DNA of 64,000 nt. Source: Roseomonas sp. AR75. Lineage in GTDB: Bacteria > Pseudomonadota > Alphaproteobacteria > Acetobacterales > Acetobacteraceae. The translations under genes and the position numbers were made by a program. The DNA lies in NCBI RefSeq assembly GCF_005222815.1, contig NZ_STGB01000003.1:1-64000 (forward strand). Direction: 5' to 3'. The notes beneath the pieces were generated by a model. The model worked only from the letters and a program-made list of their open reading frames with translations. It was not told the origin of the DNA and made no database searches. This document shows positions 42,704 to 50,005 of the stretch, piece after piece (position 1 is the first letter of the stretch; each line of letters opens with the position of its first letter).

Positions 42704-44911
42704 ATGTTCCTCGGATCCTCCCTCTTCTTCTGGCTTCTGGCCGCGCTCGGCGCCGCCATCCTGCCCTGGCACATGCAGCAGGATGGCGTCACCGTCGCGG
42801 GGCTGGTGGCCTTGGGGCAGGAGGATCCGGAAGCGTCCTCGGCGCTGTGGCAGGCGATGGCCTTCGGCCGGTTCTGGTTCTGGCCGGTCGTCGCCGCCAT
42901 CGCGCTCGCCCTGCCGGGCGCGCTGCCCGCAGGCTCGGCCGCGCGCCGCGCCGTCTTCCTTCTGTGGGGCGGGGGGCTCGGGCTGCTCGCCATCGTGCTG
43001 CAGGGCATGGCCATCGGCGTGCAGGGCTGGTCCTGGCCCTGGCTCGCCGCGCTGTTCGGGGAGCTGGACGACCGGCAGTTCGGCATCGGTCTCGGCGGCA
43101 GCCTGGCGTTCCTCGGCTGCCTGGTGATGGTCACCGACGGCCTGGCGATGCGCGGGCTGTTCAAGGGGGACCGCTTCGTCTCCGGTGCGGTCGGCCTGCT
43201 CGTAGCCTCCATCGCTCTCTTCACCGCCTGGCCCGTGCTGACGATGCTGGGCCAGATGTTCACGCCGCGCGGCGATCTCGGCATCGGCGCCTCGCTGGTC
43301 GAGCGCGTGGCGGACAGCAAGATCTGGGGCCTGGCCTGTGTCGGCTCCAACGTGAATTGCGGCGTGTTCTGGAACACGCTGCTCCTGGCGACCTGCACCG
43401 CCACGGCCGCCACCTGTCTCGGCCTCTGCTTCGCGCTGATCGTCACACGCACGCAGTTCCCGGCGCGGCGCGCGATGCGGCTGCTGACCGTGCTGCCGAT
43501 CATCACGCCGCCCTTCGTCATCGGGCTCGGGCTGATCCTGATCTTCGGCCGGTCCGGCGTGGTGAACCAGATCGTCGCGGCGACCACGGGGGTGGAACTC
43601 GGGCGCTGGATCTACGGCTTCAACGGCGTGCTGCTGGCGCAGGTCTTCTCCTTCACGCCGACCGCCTTCCTGGTGCTGATCGGCGTCGTGGAGGGCATCT
43701 CGCCCGCGATGGAGGAGGCCAGCCAGACGCTGCGCGCCAGCCGGATGCGCACCTTCCGCGCGGTGACGCTGCCACTGATGGTGCCGGGGCTCGCCAATGC
43801 CTGGCTGGTCGTGTTCGTCGAATCGCTGGCGGATTTCGGCAACCCGATCGTGCTCGGCGGATCCTATGGCGTGCTGTCCACCGAGATCTTCTTCGCCGTG
43901 GTCGGCGCGCAGCAGGATTTCGGCCGCGCCGCGGTGCTGGCGGGCATCATGCTGGTCGTCGGCCTGTGCGCCTTCCTGCTGCAGCGCGCCGTGGTGGGGC
44001 GGCGCTCCTACGTCTCGGTCACCGGCAAGGGGGATGTCGGCCTGCCGACGCCGCTGCCGCCGCCGGTGCGGGTGGTGGCCTTCGCCGTCGCGATCCCCTG
44101 GGCGATCCTCACCATCGTCGTCTACACCATGGCGCTGGCCGGCGCCTTCGTGCGCGTCTGGGGCCGCGACTGGACGCCGACGCTCTCCCACTTCCAGCGT
44201 GCCTTCGCCATCGAATGGGCGGCGGATGGGCGGATGCTGTTCTCGGGCGGCGCGTGGCATTCGCTCTTCACCACGATCCAGCTGGCGGCGATCGCCGCAC
44301 CCATCACCGCCTCCATCGGCCTTCTTGCCGCCTGGGTGCTCACGCGCCAGCGCTTCGCCGGCCGCACCGCGCTGGAATTCTCGCTGATGCTCACCTTCGC
44401 GGTGCCCGGCACGGTGATCGGCGTAGCCTACATCCTGACCTACAACATCCCGCCGTTGGAGATCACCGGCACCGCGATGATCCTCATCGCCTGCTTCGTC
44501 TTCCGCAACCTGCCGGTCGGCGTGCGCAGCGGCGTCGCGGCGATGAGCCAGCTCGACAAGTCGCTGGACGAGGCGGCGATCACGCTACGCGCCTCCACCT
44601 TCCGTGCCCTGCGCACGGTGGTGCTGCCGCTGCTGAAGCCGGCCATCGTCACCGCGCTAGTCTATTCCTTCGTACGCGCGATGACGACGGTATCGGCGGT
44701 GATCTTCCTGGTCTCCGCGGAATACGAGATGGCGACCGTCTTCATCATCAACCGCGTCATCAACGGCGATTACGGCCTGGCCATCGCCTATTGCGCGGTG
44801 CTGATCGTGCTGATGATGGCGGCGATCGGGCTGATCAACCTCGCGGTCGGCAGCCGGCGCCTCGGGCGTCGCGCGGCGCCGGCCGCCCTTCCTGCCGGAG
44901 GCCGCGCGTGA
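42704..44911 (+). CDS. Fused two-domain ABC permease with N-terminal membrane extension
   Basis: A 735-residue inner-membrane protein. Residues about 170-735 are two permease domains of the iron-importer type. Their EAA loops are EEASQTLRASRMRTFRAVTLPLMVPG and DEAAITLRASTFRALRTVVLPLLKPA. The first 165 residues add four or five membrane helices (starting FLGSSLFFWLLAALGAAILP) that are absent from the sister permease at 36743. A cysteine-bearing periplasmic loop (CVGSNVNCGVFWNT) follows the extension. The gene overlaps the ATPase start as GTGA. It serves the three binding proteins upstream. Confidence 0.92.
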   Translation: MFLGSSLFFWLLAALGAAILPWHMQQDGVTVAGLVALGQEDPEASSALWQAMAFGRFWFWPVVAAIALALPGALPAGSAARRAVFLLWGGGLGLLAIVLQGMAIGVQGWSWPWLAALFGELDDRQFGIGLGGSLAFLGCLVMVTDGLAMRGLFKGDRFVSGAVGLLVASIALFTAWPVLTMLGQMFTPRGDLGIGASLVERVADSKIWGLACVGSNVNCGVFWNTLLLATCTATAATCLGLCFALIVTRTQFPARRAMRLLTVLPIITPPFVIGLGLILIFGRSGVVNQIVAATTGVELGRWIYGFNGVLLAQVFSFTPTAFLVLIGVVEGISPAMEEASQTLRASRMRTFRAVTLPLMVPGLANAWLVVFVESLADFGNPIVLGGSYGVLSTEIFFAVVGAQQDFGRAAVLAGIMLVVGLCAFLLQRAVVGRRSYVSVTGKGDVGLPTPLPPPVRVVAFAVAIPWAILTIVVYTMALAGAFVRVWGRDWTPTLSHFQRAFAIEWAADGRMLFSGGAWHSLFTTIQLAAIAAPITASIGLLAAWVLTRQRFAGRTALEFSLMLTFAVPGTVIGVAYILTYNIPPLEITGTAMILIACFVFRNLPVGVRSGVAAMSQLDKSLDEAAITLRASTFRALRTVVLPLLKPAIVTALVYSFVRAMTTVSAVIFLVSAEYEMATVFIINRVINGDYGLAIAYCAVLIVLMMAAIGLINLAVGSRRLGRRAAPAALPAGGRA

Positions 44912-45978
44912 CCGATCTTCCGAGGCTCACCGGCGCCGAGGTCCGGCTGCAGGGCGTCGGCAAGCGCTACGGCCAGGTCCAGGCCGTCAAGCCGCTGGAC
45001 CTGGTGATCGAGGGCGGCACGCTGGTGACGCTGCTGGGGCCCTCCGGCTGCGGCAAGACGACGCTGCTGCGCATGATCGCCGGGCTGGAGCAGGCGACGG
45101 AGGGTCGCCTGTTCATCGGCGGCCGCGACGTCACGCTGCTGCCGGCGGGCGAGCGCAACGTCTCCATGGTGTTCCAGTCCTACGCGCTGTTCCCGCACAT
45201 GAGCGTGCTGGACAACGTGGCCTACGGCCTGATCTCCTCCGGCATGCGCAAGCGTGATGCGCATGCGCGCGCCGAGGTGGCGCTGGAGACGGTGGGGCTG
45301 AAGGGCTTCGGCGCCCGCCTGCCATCGGAGATGTCGGGCGGCCAGCAGCAGCGCGTGGCGGTGGCCCGCGCCCTGGTGCTGGAGCCGCAGGTGCTGCTGT
45401 TCGACGAGCCGCTGTCGAACCTGGATGCGCGGCTGCGGCGCAGCATGCGGGAGGAGATCCGCGCGCTGCAGCAGCGGCTCGGCGTCACCGTGGTCTATGT
45501 GACGCACGACCAGGCGGAAGCGCTGGCGGTCTCGGACAAGATCGTGGTGATGCGCAACGCGGAGATCGCGCAGGCCGGCACGCCGGCGGAACTCTACACC
45601 CAGCCGCAATCCGTCTTCGTCGCCACCTTCATGGGGGAGGCGAACCATGTGCGCGGCCGCGTCCTCGGCACTGCCGGCGGCCGGGCGGATGTGATGCTGG
45701 GCGAGATGCGCATGGCGCTGCCGGATCGCGGCATCGCGCCCGGCGAGGCCGACATCGTGATCCGTCCCGAAGCCGTTCGCCTGCGGCGCGAGGGCGGCAC
45801 CGGCCTCAGCGCCACCGTCTCCCGCGCCACCTATATGGGTTCCCACACCGAGTACCACCTGACGAGCGCCGTCGGCGAGCTCTTCGCCGTCAGCCCGGAC
45901 CGGCTGCAGCGCGCCCGGCCCGGGGAGACGGTGTCGGTGGATCTCGATCCGGAAGGCGTCATCGTCGTTCGGCCCTGA
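44908..45978 (+). CDS. ABC transporter ATPase, FbpC/PotA type
   Basis: A 356-residue ATPase starting at GTG 44908, which overlaps the permease stop. Walker A is GPSGCGKTTL, the Q loop VFQSYALFPHMSV, the signature MSGGQQQRVAVARAL, Walker B VLLFDEPLSNLDA and the switch THDQAEAL. A TOBE domain follows (IVIRPEAVRLRREGGTG). It closes the run of eight co-directional genes from 35370. The next gene is on the other strand. Confidence 0.94.
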   Translation: MTDLPRLTGAEVRLQGVGKRYGQVQAVKPLDLVIEGGTLVTLLGPSGCGKTTLLRMIAGLEQATEGRLFIGGRDVTLLPAGERNVSMVFQSYALFPHMSVLDNVAYGLISSGMRKRDAHARAEVALETVGLKGFGARLPSEMSGGQQQRVAVARALVLEPQVLLFDEPLSNLDARLRRSMREEIRALQQRLGVTVVYVTHDQAEALAVSDKIVVMRNAEIAQAGTPAELYTQPQSVFVATFMGEANHVRGRVLGTAGGRADVMLGEMRMALPDRGIAPGEADIVIRPEAVRLRREGGTGLSATVSRATYMGSHTEYHLTSAVGELFAVSPDRLQRARPGETVSVDLDPEGVIVVRP

Positions 45979-45996
45979 TCGCCCGCGCGCGCACCG

Positions 45997-46110
45997 TCAG
46001 TAGGGGTCCCACTCCGACAGGGCGCGCGCCTCGCGCCAGGCATGCAGGCGCCGCAGCAGCAGCGGCGCGGCCAGCCCGAAGGCCACGCCGATCATCAGCC
46101 CGAATCCCAT
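45997..46110 (-). CDS. 37-residue single-span membrane peptide
   Basis: A short frame with an excellent ribosome-binding site (GGAGGGAAGGAGG ending 5 bases before the ATG at 46110). It encodes MGFGLMIGVAFGLAAPLLLR followed by RLHAWREARALSEWDPY: one hydrophobic helix and a charged tail. It ends 18 bases past the ABC operon on the other strand. The function is unknown. The ribosome-binding site and helix make it a better candidate than chance. Confidence 0.6.
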   Translation of the reverse strand: MGFGLMIGVAFGLAAPLLLRRLHAWREARALSEWDPY

Positions 46111-46185
46111 GCGAACCTCCTTCCCTCCAGCGCCGCCATCTGAGCGCGTGGAGATGAAGGAATGGTTACTGGCGCCGCGCCGCCT

Positions 46186-48372
46186 TCATCCGCCTGAGTC
46201 GCGCGGCGCCTGCGCCTGCGGATCGGGGCGTCCCGGCACTGGCGGCGCCGGCACCCAGGGCCGCTCGCCCCGCGCCGAGCGCTCCGACACCACCGTGACG
46301 CCGTTGGTCGAGAAGCGCACCGCCTGCGCCCCCTCCCGCCAGACCGTGAAGCGGTCGATGGCGATGCTGCCGGGGCAGCGCCGGCGCAGCGGCTCCGTGG
46401 CGATCAGCAGGGCGGCACGGCCGCAGGCCTCCGCCAGGGTGGCGCGATCCGGCGGCTCGCCGCTGCGCTGTCCGCGCGCGGGCGGGGCGGTGCGGAACAG
46501 CACCGCCTCCGGGCCACCGGGACGCGGGCGGAACCGGCACGCAACGGGCGTGCAGGCGATGGCGCCCTCTGCCGCCTCGCCCTGCGCTGGCAGCGGCTGG
46601 GCCGCCTCCACCCCCATCTGCCGCAGCAGCGCGCTTCGAGCGAAGGCGCTGGCGCCGGGCAGGGCGTGCAGGTAGACGCCCTGCGCCGTGCGCAGCGCCA
46701 CCAGCCGCGCATCGCCGGTCATCAGCACATTCGGCGGCGGCACGGACAGTCCGGCGGCCAGCGCGCCTGCCATGATCGGCACGCCGACCAGCCGCAGCGC
46801 GCCACGCCACAGCGCAAGCCAGCAGAAGCCGAAGCTCATCACCGCCAGTGCCGCGCCGGGCAGCGGGGCCAGCACCGGCGCTGCCTCCGGCCAGGATGCG
46901 ACCTGCGCGGCGACGGCCAGGATCGCCTCGACCCCCTCCCCCATCGCCCAGAGCGCAGGGCCTTCCAGGCCCAATGGCATCAGCAGCAGCGCGATCATGC
47001 CTGCCGGCATGACGAGAAGGGAGGTGATCGGGACCGCCAGCGCATTCGCCGCCACGCCATAGATCTGCAGCCGCCCGAAATGGTGCAGGCCGAAGGGGGT
47101 CGTCGCGGCCCCCGCCAGCACGGAGGTCACCACCAACCCGAAGGCCGCCAGCGCCAGCCGGCGCCTCCAGCCCGAACCCGGCGCCGGCAGCCGTCCACGC
47201 AAGGCTTCCCATCCAGCCGCCAGCGCCAGCACCGCCGCGAAGGACATCTGGAAGGAGGGGCCGAGCACCTCCGCCGGCGCCACCAGCAGCACCGCCGCGG
47301 CCGCCAGCGCCAGCGTCCGCACCGTCAGCGCCCGCCTTCCCGCCAGCAGGCCGAGCGTGACAAGCGCGGCCATGACCAGGCAGCGCTGCATCGGCACCTG
47401 CGCGCCGGTCAGCAGCGTATAGGCCAGCCCCGCCAGCAGCGCGCCCATGGCGGCGACCGCCTTGCCGTTCACCCGCAGCGCCAGCCAGGGCACCAGCGCC
47501 ACGGCCAGCCGCAGCACGCCGAACACCGCTCCCATCACGATGGTCATGTGCAGACCGGAGACGGAGAGCAGATGCGCCAGACCGGAGTCGCGCATCGCCG
47601 CGATCTCCGCCGGCGGGATCGCCGCCTGGGAGCCGGTGAGCAGCGCGGCGGCCACCGCCCCGGCGGCGCCGGGTATCGCCGCCTCCACCTTCGCTTCCAG
47701 CCTCGCCCGCAGCAACGCGAAGACCGGCCATTCGCCGCCGCCTGACGTGACCGCCACCGGGCCGAGCGCGGTGCCGGAGCCGCCGAGGCCCGAGAAATAG
47801 GCGGCGCGCCCGAAATCCCAGGCGCCCGGCACCACCGGGCCACCAGGTTCGCGCAACAGGACGCGGGCGGCGAGGCTGTCGCCCGGCATCGGCCGCGCGG
47901 GATCATTCGCCCGCAGGCGGATGCGGATGCTGCGCGGCAGCGCATCGCCGCCGGCGATGCGCACGCCCTGCAGGGTCACGCGCTGGCCTTCCGGCAGCGC
48001 CTCGACCTCCGTGACCTGGCCCGTGAGCTGGACCGCGCCGCGCGGCAGGTCCAGCGGCGGGGGCAACCGCTCGGCGTGCCAGGCCGCGATGCCGAAGCCG
48101 AGGCAGAAGGCCGCCAGCAGCGCCACGGCCCAGCCCGTCAGCGGCGCATGGCGGGAGACCAGGGCCGCAAGGCCGGCCAGGGGCACCGCCAGGAACAGCG
48201 CGCCGAGCCCCGGTTCGGTCGGCTGGCGGAAATACAGCAGCACGCCTGCACCCAGCGCCACCGCGAGCCAGGGTGCGAAGCGGCCATGCTGCCGGGCGAG
48301 GAGCGCTGCCGCCCCCGCACGCAGCCGGGCGGGGACGTCCGGCCGCTCCGTCGCGCCAAGGGCCAGGCTCAC
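46186..48372 (-). CDS. ComEC/Rec2-family membrane protein without clear beta-lactamase domain
   Basis: ComEC-type proteins form the channel for single-stranded DNA during natural transformation. The product (728 aa from GTG 48372) has an N-terminal DUF4131-like region, then the competence domain with the motif AHLLSVSGLHMTIV (near residue 275) and about ten membrane helices (GLAYTLLTGAQVPMQRC, SFQMSFAAVLALAAGW). The last 170 residues keep only a strand pattern (VLMTGDARLVALRTAQG) and lack HxHxDH, so I see no active metallo-beta-lactamase domain. An ATG at 48504 is also in frame but would run to the divergent gltX start, so the later GTG is favoured though its ribosome-binding site is poor. 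Confidence 0.85.
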   Translation of the reverse strand: MSLALGATERPDVPARLRAGAAALLARQHGRFAPWLAVALGAGVLLYFRQPTEPGLGALFLAVPLAGLAALVSRHAPLTGWAVALLAAFCLGFGIAAWHAERLPPPLDLPRGAVQLTGQVTEVEALPEGQRVTLQGVRIAGGDALPRSIRIRLRANDPARPMPGDSLAARVLLREPGGPVVPGAWDFGRAAYFSGLGGSGTALGPVAVTSGGGEWPVFALLRARLEAKVEAAIPGAAGAVAAALLTGSQAAIPPAEIAAMRDSGLAHLLSVSGLHMTIVMGAVFGVLRLAVALVPWLALRVNGKAVAAMGALLAGLAYTLLTGAQVPMQRCLVMAALVTLGLLAGRRALTVRTLALAAAAVLLVAPAEVLGPSFQMSFAAVLALAAGWEALRGRLPAPGSGWRRRLALAAFGLVVTSVLAGAATTPFGLHHFGRLQIYGVAANALAVPITSLLVMPAGMIALLLMPLGLEGPALWAMGEGVEAILAVAAQVASWPEAAPVLAPLPGAALAVMSFGFCWLALWRGALRLVGVPIMAGALAAGLSVPPPNVLMTGDARLVALRTAQGVYLHALPGASAFARSALLRQMGVEAAQPLPAQGEAAEGAIACTPVACRFRPRPGGPEAVLFRTAPPARGQRSGEPPDRATLAEACGRAALLIATEPLRRRCPGSIAIDRFTVWREGAQAVRFSTNGVTVVSERSARGERPWVPAPPVPGRPDPQAQAPRDSGG

Positions 48373-48506
48373 GCGCGGAAGAGTCGGTACTTGCCCGCGC
48401 TTATGCAACCCTTCGATGAGAAAGCCGCGCCATGGGGATGGCGGCGGTTCTGCCTGGCGCCAAGCTGGGCTAGGAAGCGGCACCCCTCGCTTTCTCCGGG
48501 ACACCC

Positions 48507-49904
48507 ATGTCGGTCCGCACGCGCTTCGCCCCCTCCCCCACCGGCTACCTGCATATCGGCGGGGCCCGCACGGCGTTGTTCAACTATCTCTTCGCCCGCC
48601 GCCACGGCGGCCAGTACCTGCTGCGCATCGAGGACACGGACCGGCAGCGCTCCACGCCCGAAGCGGTGCAGCAGATCCTGGACAGCCTGGACTGGCTTGG
48701 CCTGTCGCCGGACGAGCCGCCGGTCTTCCAGTCCACGCGGGAGCCCCGCCACGCCGAGATCGCGCAGGCGCTGCTGGCGATGGGCAAGGCCTATCTCGCC
48801 TATGACACGCCGGAGGAACTGGCCGCGCAGCGCGCCGCGGCGGAGGCCGAGAAGCGCCCCTTCAAATACGACGGCAGCCGCTGGATCGGCATGGAGGCGA
48901 AGGACGCGCCCTCGGTCGCGCCGGCGATCCGCATCATCGCGCCGCGCGAAGGCGAGACGGTGGTGAAGGACCTGGTGCAGGGCGAGGTGCGCGTCGCCGC
49001 CAGCGAACTGGACGACATGATCATCCTCCGCTCGGACGGCACGCCGACCTACCTGCATGCCGTGGTGGTGGACGACCACGACATGGACATCACCCATGTC
49101 ATCCGCGGCGACGACCACCTGACCAACACCTTCCGCCAATGCATGGTCTATGACGCGATGGGCTGGCGGCGCCCCCACTTCGCGCATGTGCCGCTGATCC
49201 ACGGTGCGGATGGCGCGAAGCTGTCCAAGCGCCACGGCGCGGTCGGCGCGCTGGAATTCAAGGAGCAGGGCTTCCTGCCGGAAGCCGTGTGCAACTACCT
49301 GCTGCGGCTCGGCTGGGGGCATGGCGACACCGAGATCATCAGCCGCGAGGACGTGACGAAGATCTTCGACATCGCCGATGTCGGCCGCGCCGCCGCGCGC
49401 ATGGACTACGCCAAGCTCACCCACTTCAACGGCGTCTGGCTCCGCGCCGCCGATGACGACCGCCTGACGACGGAGGTGCTGGAACGCTTCGCGAGGCGCG
49501 GCGTGCTGTTCGGCACCGATGGCGGCGACCGGGTGCGCATGCTGATGCCCGACCTGAAGGAGCGCGCGAAGACGCTGGAGGAACTCGCCGGCTCCGCCGC
49601 CTTCGCCGCGCAGGAAGGCCCACCCGTGATGGATCCCAAGGCCGCCGCGCTGCTGACGCCGGAGGCGAAGGAGCGGCTGAAGGACCTCGCCATCTTCCTC
49701 ACCGACGCGCCGTGGGAGCGCAAGGACCTGGAACAGTGGCTGCGCGACTATGCCGATGTGAAGGGCATCAAGCTCGGCAGCGTGGCGCAGCCGCTGCGCG
49801 CCGCGCTGACCGGCAGCACCCAGTCGCCGCCGATCGACGCCGTGCTCTTCGCGCTCGGCCGCGGCGAGGCGGTGAGCCGGATCCTGGCGGCGGCGGAAGG
49901 CTGA
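48507..49904 (+). CDS. gltX: Glutamyl-tRNA synthetase
   Basis: Class I aminoacyl-tRNA synthetase that charges tRNA-Glu (and in many alphaproteobacteria tRNA-Gln as well). The 465-residue product has FAPSPTGYLHIGGARTALFN (HIGH motif at 16-19), LRIEDTDRQRS, DDMIILRSDGTPTYL, VIRGDDHLTNT and the KMSKS-type GAKLSKRHGAVGAL near residue 240. The helical anticodon domain is complete to the end. The zinc-binding cysteines of some GluRS are absent. Alphaproteobacteria often carry two copies; which one this is cannot be told here. Confidence 0.95.
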   Translation: MSVRTRFAPSPTGYLHIGGARTALFNYLFARRHGGQYLLRIEDTDRQRSTPEAVQQILDSLDWLGLSPDEPPVFQSTREPRHAEIAQALLAMGKAYLAYDTPEELAAQRAAAEAEKRPFKYDGSRWIGMEAKDAPSVAPAIRIIAPREGETVVKDLVQGEVRVAASELDDMIILRSDGTPTYLHAVVVDDHDMDITHVIRGDDHLTNTFRQCMVYDAMGWRRPHFAHVPLIHGADGAKLSKRHGAVGALEFKEQGFLPEAVCNYLLRLGWGHGDTEIISREDVTKIFDIADVGRAAARMDYAKLTHFNGVWLRAADDDRLTTEVLERFARRGVLFGTDGGDRVRMLMPDLKERAKTLEELAGSAAFAAQEGPPVMDPKAAALLTPEAKERLKDLAIFLTDAPWERKDLEQWLRDYADVKGIKLGSVAQPLRAALTGSTQSPPIDAVLFALGRGEAVSRILAAAEG

Positions 49905-50005
49905 GCCGCGGCACCCGGCCCGCCCGGCCGGGCTGATCATCCCGCCCTCGACAGACACCGCACGGCAGCGCAGTCTGGGTATATGGTGCAGGAACGCATC
50001 GGGCC

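Noticed and set aside
41578..43587. A 669-codon minus-strand frame over binding protein 3 and the permease
   Set aside because: It is a shadow of two clear genes and carries no signal peptide, motif or ribosome-binding site.
49905..50005. GC palindrome (GCCCGGCCGGGC) after gltX as a terminator
   Set aside because: The dyad has no loop-plus-T-tract layout, and short GC palindromes are frequent by chance in this sequence.
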